In this document: positions 8,343 through 17,084 of the stretch, piece after piece
How positions within the stretch are numbered: position 1 is the stretch's first letter
Layout of the letters: each line of letters begins with the position of its first letter
From: an uncultured Coriobacteriaceae bacterium
Lineage (GTDB): Bacteria > Actinomycetota > Coriobacteriia > Coriobacteriales > Atopobiaceae
Direction of reading: 5' to 3'
Assembly: GCA_902790135.1 (NCBI GenBank)
Contig: CADAQM010000015.1
Coordinates: 1-64,000, forward strand
Length of the DNA stretch: 64,000 nucleotides
Position numbers and translations under genes: made by a program
Notes under the pieces: model-generated
What the model saw: the letters and a program-made list of their open reading frames with translations, nothing else
Database searches by the model: none
Told to the model about the DNA's origin: nothing

Positions 8343-8364
8343 GGCAATCCCGCCTCCGGTCGTT

Positions 8365-9384
8365 CTAGCGGTTTGAGGCGGCGATAAACGCGTCAAGCGT
8401 CTTGAGGGCGGCACCCGTCTCGATCTGCTCGCACGCGAGGTCGATGCCCACCTCGATGCTCGTCGCCTTGCCGCACACATACAGCGCCGCACCCGCATTG
8501 AGCAGTGCGGCCGCGCGCTTGGGGCCAAGCTCCTCGCCCGAGAGAATCGCACGCACCATGACGGCATTCTCCTCGGGCGTCCCACCAAGCAGGTCGCTCT
8601 TCTCGCAGCGCTCGAAGCCGTAGTCCTCAGGCTTGATCGTGAGCGTGCGATAGTAACCGTCCTTGAGCTCGCAGACGGTGGTTGGTGCGGAAAGGCTGAT
8701 CTCGTCCATGCGGTCCTGGCCATACACCACAAACGCGCGGCGGACGCCGAGCGACGACAGCACCTTGGCAATCGGCTCCACCAGGTACTCGTCATAGACA
8801 CCGAGCAGGAAGAAGGCCGGCTTGGATGGGTTGGTCAGCGGACCGAGGATGTTGAACACCGTGCGAATGCCCAGCTCGCGGCGGATTGGCCCCACGTAGC
8901 GCATCGCCGGGTGGTACTTCTGCGCAAACAGGAAGCACATCCCCACCTCGTCAAGCAGCGTGCGGCAGGTTTCGGGGTCCTGGTCGAGGTTGACGCCCAG
9001 CGCCTCGAGGCAGTCCGCCGTGCCGCACTGGGAACTTGCCGCCCGGTTGCCATGCTTGGCAACCTTGGCCCCTGCCGCGGTACAGAGAAGCGCTGCCGTG
9101 GTGGAGATGTTGAACGTGTTGGCGCGGTCGCCACCGGTGCCCACGATCTCCAGAACGTCGCCCTCGTGCTCGACGGGCGTTGCCAGCTCGCGCATGGCTG
9201 CCGCACAACCACTGATCTCGTCGATGGTCTCGGCCTTGGTGCTCTTGGTCGAAAGTGCCGCCAAGAAGGCAGCGTTTTGCGTGGGCGATGTCTCGCCGCT
9301 CATGATTTCGTTCATGACGGTATGGGCCTCGTCAAAGGTGAGGTCTTCCTTCATGACGATCTTCTCGATGGCTTCCTTGATCAT
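8365..9384 (-). CDS. trpD: Anthranilate phosphoribosyltransferase
   Basis: 339 residues. It transfers phosphoribosyl from PRPP to anthranilate. The diagnostic [14 protein letters not shown] motif (~residues 82-95), [21 protein letters not shown] and the metal-binding region [11 protein letters not shown] are intact. AGGAGAGGGG precedes the ATG. It is the first structural gene after the T-box leader; no glutamine amidotransferase domain is fused and no trpE or trpG lies in the operon. Confidence 0.96.
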   Translation of the reverse strand: MIKEAIEKIVMKEDLTFDEAHTVMNEIMSGETSPTQNAAFLAALSTKSTKAETIDEISGCAAAMRELATPVEHEGDVLEIVGTGGDRANTFNISTTAALLCTAAGAKVAKHGNRAASSQCGTADCLEALGVNLDQDPETCRTLLDEVGMCFLFAQKYHPAMRYVGPIRRELGIRTVFNILGPLTNPSKPAFFLLGVYDEYLVEPIAKVLSSLGVRRAFVVYGQDRMDEISLSAPTTVCELKDGYYRTLTIKPEDYGFERCEKSDLLGGTPEENAVMVRAILSGEELGPKRAAALLNAGAALYVCGKATSIEVGIDLACEQIETGAALKTLDAFIAASNR

Positions 9385-9467
9385 GGCTCTTTTCCCCTCT
9401 CCTTGAGTGACGCGTAGCGCTGTTGACCGCTCCTGGCCCCACTGTCGGGACCCTCCCGTGGGCGCGG

Positions 9468-9830
9468 CAACAAAAAACCGCCCCCGATGACTGTTGCATC
9501 AAGGACGGGCCAAAAAGACTGGCTCGCGGTGCCACCTTGATTCGTGGGAAAACCCACGCACTCCACGGGTGCTTTGGCAAAGCCAGAAACGCGTTCGCTC
9601 CGGTAGGGGGTGCCAACACACCCTGACACGTCACGTGTGCCTAACGTCGCAGCCTACTAGGACATCTGCCGTTTGGTGCGCCCTCCGCGGCCCATTCAAC
9701 GCCCCGCATCTCGTCCCGGCTCACACCGTCCCGGGCTCGCTCCTCGCGCGTGTGACGTCTACCTTCCGCGTCATCGGTTTGGTCGTACTCTTCTGTTGGA
9801 CGCTACTATACGCGCCGATGAGATTTAGTA
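9468..9830 (-). ncRNA. T-box leader (probably tRNA-Trp responsive) of the trp operon
   Basis: On the minus strand the conserved T-box AAGGTGGCACCGCGAGCC occurs at 9521-9538. A stem III hairpin CGTGGG-TTTT-CCCACG (9543-9558) lies just upstream, and a terminator stem ending in a run of U (9471-9477 on the plus strand is A) lies just downstream, ahead of trpD. This is the order of a T-box switch: uncharged tRNA pairs with the T-box bulge, forms the antiterminator and lets the operon be read. A UGG within GAATGGG (9691-9697) is a candidate Trp specifier. A -10 like TATAGT lies at 9805-9810, with no good -35. Confidence 0.85.
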
Positions 9831-9891
9831 CATGCCAGTTTTCAAAATGGCAATATGAGTTTGCGCAGATAAAGATGGTGAACTGCTCTCA

Positions 9892-10614
9892 TTAGCCATC
9901 GGTTGGGTCGTCTTGCGAAAAGGCGCGCAGCTCCTCGACGAAACCTGCCGTGATGATGCCTGACGGTAGTGCCACCACGGCGATGCCCATCATCGCCGAC
10001 AGCATGCTTATCAGCCGCCCGGCCATAGTGTGGGCATAGATGTCCCCGTAGCCAATGGTTGACAGGCTGATGACCGCCCAGTACAGCGCATCAAAGAAGC
10101 TGCCGAAGGTATCGGGCTCCACGTTGAAGATGAGCAGCGCGCTGAGAAACACGTAGCTTACCGCCAGCACGAGCACCGCAAACAGGGGCGTGCGCTCGCG
10201 GTCGAGCACGCGTAGCACGAGCTGCAAGCTGCGCGAATGGCGCACGAGCTTGACGGCACGCAGCATGCGCATCAGGTGGGCCAGGCGCGAGAGGCGCAGC
10301 ACCTTGGACACGTGCAGGAAGGTGGGCACCACCGAGAGCAGGTCGACGATGGCCATGAACGTGAACGGATAGCGAGCAAGGGCAAACTCGTCGTCTGGGT
10401 TGCTAAGGTCGGCACAGAGCCAACGAAGCAGGTAGTCGACCATAAAGATGGCTGTCAGCACGCGCTCCATGACGACGAAGCCGTGAATCTCCTCCTTGAA
10501 GCACAGCGGCAGCAGGCTCAGGATGATAAGCACCACCATCATCCAGTTGTAGATGATGGAAGGCGGATAGTTCGTCTCTCTGTCTGTGATGAGGGCGTGG
10601 ATGCGCTTGCGCAT
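9892..10614 (-). CDS. Voltage-gated-type potassium channel (six-helix ion transporter)
   Basis: 240 residues from the ATG at 10614, chosen for the AGGAG six bases before it; the longer upstream frame has no membrane or family character. Helices S1-S3 are followed by an arginine-rich S4-like stretch (VLRLSRLAHLMRMLRAVKLVRHSR), S5, a pore helix and the K+ selectivity filter TIGYGD, then S6 (MMGIAVVALPSGIITAGFVEE). There is no RCK/TrkA-N domain. It is predicted to conduct K+ across the cell membrane. Single gene, divergent from the macro-domain gene. Confidence 0.9.
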   Translation of the reverse strand: MRKRIHALITDRETNYPPSIIYNWMMVVLIILSLLPLCFKEEIHGFVVMERVLTAIFMVDYLLRWLCADLSNPDDEFALARYPFTFMAIVDLLSVVPTFLHVSKVLRLSRLAHLMRMLRAVKLVRHSRSLQLVLRVLDRERTPLFAVLVLAVSYVFLSALLIFNVEPDTFGSFFDALYWAVISLSTIGYGDIYAHTMAGRLISMLSAMMGIAVVALPSGIITAGFVEELRAFSQDDPTDG

Positions 10615-10777
10615 GCGGACTCCTGGGGTATGTGAGGCTTGCCTCCATTCTCGCACGGAAGGGAGCGCGAAGCGGCCAGGACATCGTCGGACTTTGCTCG
10701 GGCGACCAAGCGCCTGTTGCAAACCTGTCTGCCGTGGTGCCTATACTTAGTGACGAAACCGACCAAAGGAGCGTGCC

Positions 10778-11935
10778 ATGCCCTTTGCCATCATGCGAGA
10801 CGACATCACCCACGTGAAGGCCGATGCCCTGGTAAACGCCGCAAACGAGCAGCTCAGACAGGGCGGAGGCGTCTGTGGCGCCATCTTTGAGGCAGCCGGT
10901 GCAGAGCGGCTGCAGAAAGCCTGCGACAAGATCGGCCACTGCGATACGGGCAGCGCCGTGGCAACGCGGGCCTATCGCCTGCCCGCCAAGTACGTCATTC
11001 ACGCCGTGGGTCCCATCTGGCGCGGCGGAACCCACGGCGAGCGGGAGCTGCTCGCCAGCTGCTATCGCAGCTCACTCAGGCTCGCCGCCAAGCTCGGCTG
11101 CCGCTCCATCGCATTCCCCCTCATCTCGGCAGGCATCTACGGCTATCCCAAGCGCGAGGCGCTCGAGGTGGCACGCCACGAGGTTCAGGCATTCCTGCGC
11201 AACCACGAGATGGACATCAAGCTCGTGCTGTTTGATGCGGACGCCGTCAGTCTGGCCGACGACCTGCAGCTTCGCGTGCAACACTACATCGATGACGTCT
11301 ACGTGGGCATCCACACGCACCGTTTGGCTAGACAGCGCTGGGAGATGGACGAGCTGTTCGGGAGCTCGCTTCATGACGCCATTCCCAAAGAGAGCGCCAG
11401 CATCCCCGCGGGCGACTACTCGATGGACGACCTCTCCATGCCCGACGCCCCCGCAGCGGCGCCTCACCACTACTCCATGCCCACCTATGGTACGGCACCC
11501 GCCGATGCGGCCCCGCGCACCAGTGCGGCTCCACGTACCTCCGCAAGCCGCCCTAGCATCAAGCTGCCCAGCGGTCTGCGCAGCATGCTCGCCCATATGG
11601 ACAAGGGCTTCTCGGGAACGCTGCTCGACCTCATCGACGAACGCGGACTCAAGGACTCCGAGGTCTACAAGCGCGCGAACATGAGTCGGCAGCACTTCTC
11701 CAAGATCCGCAGCAACCCACGATACAAGCCCACGAAGACCACGGTGCTCGCCCTGGCAGTCGCCCTGCGGCTCTCGTTGGAGGAGACCTCCCTGCTGCTT
11801 GACCGTGCTGGGTTCACGCTCTCGCATGCGGACTGCCGCGACGTCATCGTCGAGTTCTTCATCAAGGAGGGCCATTACGACGTGTTTGACATCAACGAGG
11901 CACTGTTTGCCTACGACCAGCCCCTGCTGGGGTAA
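10778..11935 (+). CDS. Macro-domain protein with a C-terminal helix-turn-helix-like domain
   Basis: 385 residues. Residues 1-~170 are a macro domain (DALVNAANEQLRQGGGVCGAIFEAAG; HAVGPIW; FPLISAGIYGYP), the fold that binds ADP-ribose or removes O-acetyl-ADP-ribose/ADP-ribosyl groups. Residues ~215-255 are a low-complexity linker rich in Ala, Pro and Ser. Residues ~265-385 hold a four-helix XRE-like region (SEVYKRANMSRQHFSKIRSNPRYKPTKTTVLALAVALRLSLEETSLLLDRAGF), which matches lambda-repressor-type HTH folds. The combination suggests a DNA-binding regulator or effector sensing ADP-ribose compounds; that is inference. Terminator follows. Confidence 0.85.
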   Translation: MPFAIMRDDITHVKADALVNAANEQLRQGGGVCGAIFEAAGAERLQKACDKIGHCDTGSAVATRAYRLPAKYVIHAVGPIWRGGTHGERELLASCYRSSLRLAAKLGCRSIAFPLISAGIYGYPKREALEVARHEVQAFLRNHEMDIKLVLFDADAVSLADDLQLRVQHYIDDVYVGIHTHRLARQRWEMDELFGSSLHDAIPKESASIPAGDYSMDDLSMPDAPAAAPHHYSMPTYGTAPADAAPRTSAAPRTSASRPSIKLPSGLRSMLAHMDKGFSGTLLDLIDERGLKDSEVYKRANMSRQHFSKIRSNPRYKPTKTTVLALAVALRLSLEETSLLLDRAGFTLSHADCRDVIVEFFIKEGHYDVFDINEALFAYDQPLLG

Positions 11936-11960
11936 TGCGAAGGCGATATCCATCCACGAC

Positions 11961-11999
11961 AAAGGGCCCGGATGCAGCTCGTTGGCATCCGGGCCCTTT
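11961..11999. terminator. Bidirectional terminator, 15-bp stem
   Basis: AAAGGGCCCGGATGC (11961-11975) and GCATCCGGGCCCTTT (11985-11999) pair perfectly around a 9-base loop. It lies between two converging genes and gives an A-start and U-end on either strand. Confidence 0.85.
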
Positions 12000-12021
12000 G
12001 CATGCGGTCTAGACCAAGCGG

Positions 12022-12288
12022 TTATGAGCGCTTGGGAATCCACATGAACTGTCCGTGAGGAGTCACACGGAACATCATGATGTTGCCCAGCTCGGAGCGC
12101 TTAATGTAGCTCTTGAGGAAGGGAACCACCTTGTCGGGATCCTCCTCGGAGCACTCGAACACCACGGACTGCGCCGCGTTGCCCTTCTCGCTGCTGAGCT
12201 TGAAGGTCATGGGCTCGGTGATGCCCTCGACCATAGCGATTACCTTGTCCCTGAACGCAGGATTGACACCGTCAACGTCTACCAGCAT
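12022..12288 (-). CDS. Small conserved-looking protein of unknown function
   Basis: 88 residues after a strong AGGAGG-AACC-ATG. It begins MLVDVDGVNPAFRDKVIAMVEG and ends VTPHGQFMWIPKRS, with alternating strands and helices and no signal or membrane segment. Composition is like its neighbours and the ribosome site is excellent, so it is very probably real. I recognise no family. Monocistronic, facing the terminator shared with the macro-domain gene. Confidence 0.7.
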   Translation of the reverse strand: MLVDVDGVNPAFRDKVIAMVEGITEPMTFKLSSEKGNAAQSVVFECSEEDPDKVVPFLKSYIKRSELGNIMMFRVTPHGQFMWIPKRS

Positions 12289-12533
12289 GGTTCCTCCTCA
12301 TAAACGCGCCCTCGCCTCTGCATTCCCATTGTAGGAACGCAGGCGGGAATGCGCAGCGGCGCCAACGCGAAGTCGCCATGCGTATCGCTCAATGGCTGGA
12401 GCGACAGCCCGCCCGATAAGGCTGAGCCTAAAAGACAAATACAGATTTCAGGTGCAAACGCAACTTTTGGGAGAGGTTGCACAGGCGCCTGTGAGAGCCT
12501 AGGCAGGCATTGAACTGAGGCAAAGGAGACCGA

Positions 12534-13373
12534 ATGCACGGCATGCACGCCCGACTGCCCAAGAACTTCGTCCTTGAGGAGCGCTTGGAACAGTATGCGC
12601 AAGTCATCGAGCTCGACCCGACCCGCTACGCCGGGCATTGGGCTGAGGCATGCCATCCCCTCGGTACGAGCGGCACTGGACACTATGAGCGCATTCACGT
12701 GGATCTTGGCTGCGGCAAAGGCGCCTTTGTGGTGCAGGAAGCCACGCGCAACCCCGAGACCCTCTACATCGCCCTCGACGGCGAGCCCATCTGCATTGCC
12801 TACACCGCCCAGCACGTCATGGAGGCTGGCCTTTCCAACGTTGTCGTCGTGCCCGCGCTAGGATCGCAGGTCACCAGCATCTTTGCCCCAGGTGAGGTGC
12901 ATGCCATCACGCTCAACTTCCCCACGCCCTTCCCGCGCAAGAAGGATGCGGCGAAGCGCCTGACCATCATCGAGCGGCTGATGGACTACCGCACCATCCT
13001 CGCCGAGGGCTCGACGGTCCTGCTCAAGACCGACAGCTATCCCCTCTGGCGCTTCACGCAGACGCAGTTCGATCTAGCCCACTATCAGGTGCTTTGGTGC
13101 TCTGACGATGCCCATGCCGAGCGCCCTGACGATACTCTCACCGAGTACGAGCAGCGACTCTGCGCGCAAGGCGCAACCGTCTACGCCATCGAGGCCACGC
13201 CACTTGCCTGGACAGGCCCACTCAAGATTGAGCAGACCGCATCGGTCAGCCTCATCGACTATCTGCCCGACGACCTCGAGTCGCTGAGCTACGTCCCGCA
13301 CGGCATGCAGGGGTCGGTGATCAATCTCCGCAACCGCAAAAAGCACGAGCGCAACCGGCAAAAGAGGCGTTAG
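12534..13373 (+). CDS. trmB: tRNA (guanine-N7)-methyltransferase, TrmB-like
   Basis: 279 residues, somewhat longer than the ~210-240 of typical TrmB because of an N-terminal extension. The SAM-binding loop is HVDLGCGKGAFVVQ, followed by ALDGEPICIAY; the TrmB-specific NFPTPFPRKKDAAKRL motif replaces the usual NFPDPWPKKRHxKRR, and LLKTDSYP matches the substrate loop. It would make m7G46 in the variable loop of tRNA. AAAGGAGACCGA precedes the ATG. The basic C-terminus (NRKKHERNRQKRR) may bind RNA. The changed motif leaves some doubt about activity. Confidence 0.85.
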   Translation: MHGMHARLPKNFVLEERLEQYAQVIELDPTRYAGHWAEACHPLGTSGTGHYERIHVDLGCGKGAFVVQEATRNPETLYIALDGEPICIAYTAQHVMEAGLSNVVVVPALGSQVTSIFAPGEVHAITLNFPTPFPRKKDAAKRLTIIERLMDYRTILAEGSTVLLKTDSYPLWRFTQTQFDLAHYQVLWCSDDAHAERPDDTLTEYEQRLCAQGATVYAIEATPLAWTGPLKIEQTASVSLIDYLPDDLESLSYVPHGMQGSVINLRNRKKHERNRQKRR

Positions 13374-13512
13374 GGGCCTCGCACCGAGGGTCGTCAGATG
13401 GCCTCCTGCAGGTACTTGGATTTTTCGTGACCGAGGTGGCAATCGCATCGGCAGATGTCCGCAATGGGGAACAAGGTCGGTAGTTTGCTTCCTTCTATCA
13501 GGGAGAATCACC

Positions 13513-14295
13513 ATGGCAGACGACATCAAGACCAACATCTCATCCGCCACGACCCCCACCGAAGACAATCCCAAGACCGTTGTCCTGCACCGCCAGCTCA
13601 CCGACGAAGAGCAGGCATACCGCAGCCTGGACGACACGGTCATGCGCCCCATGCCCGAGTCTGAGGTCATCTGGGATGCCGAGCCGATCCGCCGCCCTGT
13701 TCCCAGTGCGGAGCCGCGCTGGCCACGCATCAGGACGGGGGCCCTGGTCGCTGCCGTCGCCGTCGTCTCGTTCGTGGCCGGCGGCCTGACTGCAAGGATG
13801 TCTTCGCAGGTACCGGTCCTGTTCGCACACAAGGACGAGCCCATCGAGGCCACCGCCTCCTACGAGCAGCCCGCTCCCGTGGAGCAACCCGAGGAGCAAG
13901 TTCTGGAGCAGGTGGAGAGCTACGAGCCCGTAGAGCAGGAGAGCGAGCCCACAGCAGACGAAGGCTACGGCACCGACTACGATACGGGCTACGACACCAC
14001 CGAGGACCACAGCCTGCAATGGAACTTTGCCCCTGAGAGCAACGGGTCGCTGGGCTATGACAACGAGAACAACGAGGTGACCCTCAACTATGACGGGTAC
14101 TCCGTCACGTTTACCCTGGACGACCTGCTCGGCACCGACGACAGCACTAGCTACGAGACCTACTCCACGCAGGAGCAGACTCATGGCTACGACGGTGGCA
14201 CCGGCTACGACACCGAAGAGCAGCGCGACCGCGACAGCTGGGGCTGGTCCGGCAGGGGCAACGACGGGTTTGGCTGGGGAGGCTACAGCGGCTAG
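13513..14295 (+). CDS. Single-pass membrane protein with acidic, Tyr/Gly-rich outer region
   Basis: 260 residues. A cytoplasmic N-terminus of ~75 residues leads to one membrane helix (ALVAAVAVVSFVAGGLTA, ~residues 77-95). A long acidic exposed part follows, rich in Glu, Tyr, Asp and Gly (repeated YD/YET/YDT motifs), ending in a Trp/Gly-rich tail (WGWSGRGNDGFGWGGYSG). No family is recognised. It resembles surface or envelope-associated proteins of Gram-positive bacteria, with a YDxEN...VTLNYDGYSVTFTLDDLLG stretch that may be a small folded domain. AGGGAG precedes the ATG. Confidence 0.75.
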   Translation: MADDIKTNISSATTPTEDNPKTVVLHRQLTDEEQAYRSLDDTVMRPMPESEVIWDAEPIRRPVPSAEPRWPRIRTGALVAAVAVVSFVAGGLTARMSSQVPVLFAHKDEPIEATASYEQPAPVEQPEEQVLEQVESYEPVEQESEPTADEGYGTDYDTGYDTTEDHSLQWNFAPESNGSLGYDNENNEVTLNYDGYSVTFTLDDLLGTDDSTSYETYSTQEQTHGYDGGTGYDTEEQRDRDSWGWSGRGNDGFGWGGYSG

Positions 14296-14310
14296 TCTCG
14301 TGTCCAGACC

Positions 14311-14895
14311 TTAGAGGCAGGCGTCCTCGATACGACGCTTGAGCTCGTCGATTCCTTGGCCTGTCTGCGCGGACGTGACGATAAGTTGCTCGCGCGGCAG
14401 GCCAAACTGCTTTGCAAGGCGTGCCTGCTGCTGCGCCTGCTTGTTGCGGCTGATCTTGTCGGCCTTGGTGAGCGCCACCACAAAGGGCAGCTCGCTGTCG
14501 CGCAGAAAGTCGAGCATCTGGATGTCGAGCTTCTGGGCATCGTGGCGGATGTCGACGAGCGCGACCACCAGGTTGAAGCTGCGCTCCTGGGCAAAGTAGT
14601 CGGAGATGAGGTTGGCCCAGCGCTTCTGCTCAGCCTTGGAGACCTTGGCAAAGCCGTATCCGGGTAGGTCGACCAAGTAGATGCCATCGACCTCGAAGAA
14701 GTTGACGTTGGCGGTGCGGCCGGGCGTGCTGGACACCTTGGCCAAGGCCTTGCGTCCCACCAACCGGTTGAGCAGGGAGGACTTGCCCACGTTTGAACGG
14801 CCTGCGAACGAGACCTCGGGCATGGTCGCCTCGGGGATGTCGGCCGCCCGACCGTAGGACGCCTCAAAGCGCGCCTCGCCGTACCTCAGTGCCAT
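14311..14895 (-). CDS. engB: Ribosome-biogenesis GTPase EngB (YsxC/YihA)
   Basis: 194 residues, the standard length. GTPase motifs in order: G1 GRSNVGKSSLLN, G2 Thr in STPGRTANVNFF, G3 DLPGYGFAKV, G4 TKADK, G5 TSAQTG. EngB helps late assembly of the large ribosomal subunit in the cytoplasm and is usually essential. AAGGAGGAGG precedes the ATG. Convergent with the Tyr-rich membrane protein, only 15 bases apart. Confidence 0.96.
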   Translation of the reverse strand: MALRYGEARFEASYGRAADIPEATMPEVSFAGRSNVGKSSLLNRLVGRKALAKVSSTPGRTANVNFFEVDGIYLVDLPGYGFAKVSKAEQKRWANLISDYFAQERSFNLVVALVDIRHDAQKLDIQMLDFLRDSELPFVVALTKADKISRNKQAQQQARLAKQFGLPREQLIVTSAQTGQGIDELKRRIEDACL

Positions 14896-14923
14896 GGGTG
14901 CCCTCCTCCTTCTTTCTTGCGGT

Positions 14924-14956
14924 TTTGCGGTTTAGGAATACTTCCCTAACCGCAAA
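14924..14956. repeat. Intergenic palindrome, copy 3
   Basis: TTTGCGG-TTTAGGAATACTTCCCTAA-CCGCAAA, clearly related in sequence to 140-175 and 5509-5540, with compensating changes in the stem (GGGG/CCCC replaced by AGG/CCT). It lies between the transketolase and engB genes. Confidence 0.65.
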
Positions 14957-14961
14957 CGGTA

Positions 14962-14989
14962 ACGGGATTGGGGTGTTCCCCAATCCCGT
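14962..14989 (-). terminator. Hairpin after the transketolase genes
   Basis: ACGGGATTGGGG and CCCCAATCCCGT form a perfect 12-bp stem with a 4-base loop, 33 bases past the transketolase C-subunit stop. There is no U run, so its efficiency as a terminator is uncertain. Confidence 0.6.
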
Positions 14990-15022
14990 CGTCAGTGCTG
15001 GCTGATATCTGTGGTCGCTCGG

Positions 15023-15943
15023 TTAGAACGACTTGACCGTCTCGATGATGTTCTCCGCGGAGAGGCCGAACTCGTCGAGAAGCTCGGCGCCAGGGCCGGA
15101 CTTGCCAAAGATGTCCGGCATGCCGATACGCTTGACCGGCACGGGGCAGCGCTCGGCGACGACCTCGCACACGGCGGAGCCGAGACCGCCGACGATGGTG
15201 GCCTCCTCGATCGTCACGATCTTGCCGCACTCGCGCGCGCAGGCCTCGACGAGGTCAGCATCGATGGGCTTGATGGTGTGCATGTTAACCACACGAGCGG
15301 AGATCCCCTCGGCGGCAAGCTGCTCGGCGGCGTCAAGCGCGCGAGGAACCATCATGCCACAGGCGATGATTGCCACGTCAGTACCGTCACGCATCACTTC
15401 TCCGTGGAAGAGGTCGAACTCGTAGTCCTCGTCGTGGACCGTCGGTGATGCGAGACGGGCAAAGCGCAGGTACATGGGGCCATAGTAGGCGGCTGCAGCG
15501 TGAACGACCTTCTCGGCCTCGACGTCGTCGGCGGGGACGACCACCGTCATGCCTGGAAGCGAGCGCATGATGGCGATGTCCTCAATGGCCTGATGGCTTC
15601 CACCGTCCTCACCGCAGCTGGGGCCGGCGTGAGTGCCGACGACCTTGACGTTGAGGTGCGGGTAGCAGATGGAGTTGCGGATCTGGTCGAGGGCACGGCA
15701 CGTGGCAAACACCGAGAACGTCGACGCGAACGGGATCTTGTTGCAGGCGGCCAGACCGGCAGCGGTTGCCATGAGATCCTGCTCGGCGATGCCCATGTTA
15801 AAGAAGCGGTCGGGGTACGCCTTGGCAAAGGTGGCCGACTTGGTGGTGCAGGAGAGGTCGGCATCGAGGGAGACGATGTCGGGGTTGGTGGCGCCCAGCT
15901 CGGCAAGTGCCTTGCCGAAGGCTTCACGGGTCGCAGAGTTCAT
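15023..15943 (-). CDS. Transketolase, C-terminal subunit
   Basis: 306 residues: the pyrimidine-binding and C-terminal domains of transketolase as a separate chain. Motifs include DADLSCTTKSATFAKAYPDRFFNMGIAEQDLMATAAGLA, with the cofactor-activating Glu in GIAEQD, and GEDGGSHQAIEDIAIMRSLPGM. With the adjacent N-terminal subunit it moves two-carbon ketol units between sugar phosphates in the non-oxidative pentose phosphate pathway. Split transketolases are usual in many anaerobes and archaea. It is second in the operon, 46 bases after the N-subunit. Confidence 0.94.
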   Translation of the reverse strand: MNSATREAFGKALAELGATNPDIVSLDADLSCTTKSATFAKAYPDRFFNMGIAEQDLMATAAGLAACNKIPFASTFSVFATCRALDQIRNSICYPHLNVKVVGTHAGPSCGEDGGSHQAIEDIAIMRSLPGMTVVVPADDVEAEKVVHAAAAYYGPMYLRFARLASPTVHDEDYEFDLFHGEVMRDGTDVAIIACGMMVPRALDAAEQLAAEGISARVVNMHTIKPIDADLVEACARECGKIVTIEEATIVGGLGSAVCEVVAERCPVPVKRIGMPDIFGKSGPGAELLDEFGLSAENIIETVKSF

Positions 15944-15989
15944 GGTGGCTCCTAACGGTAGGTGGGATCTGGGTGGTCTTGGCTGGCCG

Positions 15990-16802
15990 CTACTGGGCCA
16001 TGAGCTCTGCTACGGCCTCTTTGGCCTGCTCGGTCGTAGGTGCTACGCCGTGCCAGCCCACCTGGTTTTCCATGAACGAGACGCCCTTGCCCTTGATGGT
16101 CTCCGCAACGATGAGCGTGGGCTTGCCCGTACTCGCCTTTGCGGCGTCCACCGCATCCGAAATGGCGTCAAAGTCGTGTCCGTCGATGGTCATGACGTTC
16201 CAGCCGAAGGCGCGGAACTTGTCCTCGATGGGGTTGACGGTCATGACATCGCTGTTGTCGCCGTCAATCTGCAGGTGATTGTGGTCGACGAAGGCGATGA
16301 CGTGGTCGAGCCCGTAGTGGCCGGCGCTCATGGCAGCCTCCCACACCTGGCCTTCCTGGATCTCGCCGTCGCCCATGATGCAGTAGACGTAGTAGTCGCG
16401 ATTGTCCAGACGGCCGGCGAGCGCCATGCCGTTGGCAACCGAGAGCCCCTGGCCGAGAGAGCCCGTGGACATCTCGACGCCTGGGGTGGTCTGCATGTTG
16501 GGATGTCCCTGCAGGTAGGAGCTGCTCTTGCGCAGGGTGATGAGGTCCTCGCGCGGGAAGAAGCCCTTCTGCGCCAGAGCTGCGTAGAGGGCGGGGGCAG
16601 CGTGACCCTTGGCCAGCACCAGCCGGTCGCGATCGGGATCGGTCGGGTCTGCCGGATCGATGTTCATCTTGTCAAAGTAAAGAACCGCGAGAATGTCGGT
16701 CGCAGAGAGGGATCCGCCAGGATGGCCTGAGCCCGCTGCAGCCAGCATCTCGACAATGTCAATGCGCATCTGCTTTGCAATGTCTTGCATGTCACTTCGC
16801 AT
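15990..16802 (-). CDS. Transketolase, N-terminal (thiamine diphosphate-binding) subunit
   Basis: 270 residues from the ATG at 16802, chosen for GGAG six bases before it and because family members begin around the IAKQMRIDIVEMLAAAGSGHPGGSLS helix. The ThDP motif GDGEIQEGQVWEAAMSAGHYGLDHVIAFVDHNHLQ is intact, as are conserved histidines in GSGHPGG and KGHAAPALY. It holds the pyrophosphate-binding half of the active site and works with the C-terminal subunit encoded next. Confidence 0.94.
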   Translation of the reverse strand: MRSDMQDIAKQMRIDIVEMLAAAGSGHPGGSLSATDILAVLYFDKMNIDPADPTDPDRDRLVLAKGHAAPALYAALAQKGFFPREDLITLRKSSSYLQGHPNMQTTPGVEMSTGSLGQGLSVANGMALAGRLDNRDYYVYCIMGDGEIQEGQVWEAAMSAGHYGLDHVIAFVDHNHLQIDGDNSDVMTVNPIEDKFRAFGWNVMTIDGHDFDAISDAVDAAKASTGKPTLIVAETIKGKGVSFMENQVGWHGVAPTTEQAKEAVAELMAQ

Positions 16803-17023
16803 GAAGATCTCCGCATTCGTCGGCTCATCTGGCAGGGAGCTGAAGTCGATAGTAGTGCTAGGCAGAAAAAGCAAGCCTATTTCGCCAGACTCTACTTATG
16901 CTATGGCAAACGCGAGCATTTCCCGCCCTCAGCGGTCGGTGAGCATCGTTTCTGCGTAATCTGTGACGCCTTTGGCACGCCGCCGACTCTTGGTGGCGGT
17001 CGTAACCTTGCTCACCGACAAGA

Positions 17024-17064
17024 CAGGGGCCAGCACCACGACCCGGTCGTGATGTTGGCCCCTG
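17024..17064 (-). terminator. Long hairpin after the EF-hand gene
   Basis: Two 20-base arms (17024-17043 and 17045-17064), starting CAGGGGCCA and ending TGGCCCCTG, pair at 18 of 20 positions. The stem begins 20 bases past the EF-hand gene stop and is followed on the minus strand by TCTTGTC. Confidence 0.65.
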
Positions 17065-17084
17065 CTCCCGATGCGTCAGTCAAC

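Noticed and set aside
12480..12493. Palindrome CACAGGCGCCTGTG before trmB
   Set aside because: Short and GC-rich; too likely by chance to be called an operator without other copies.
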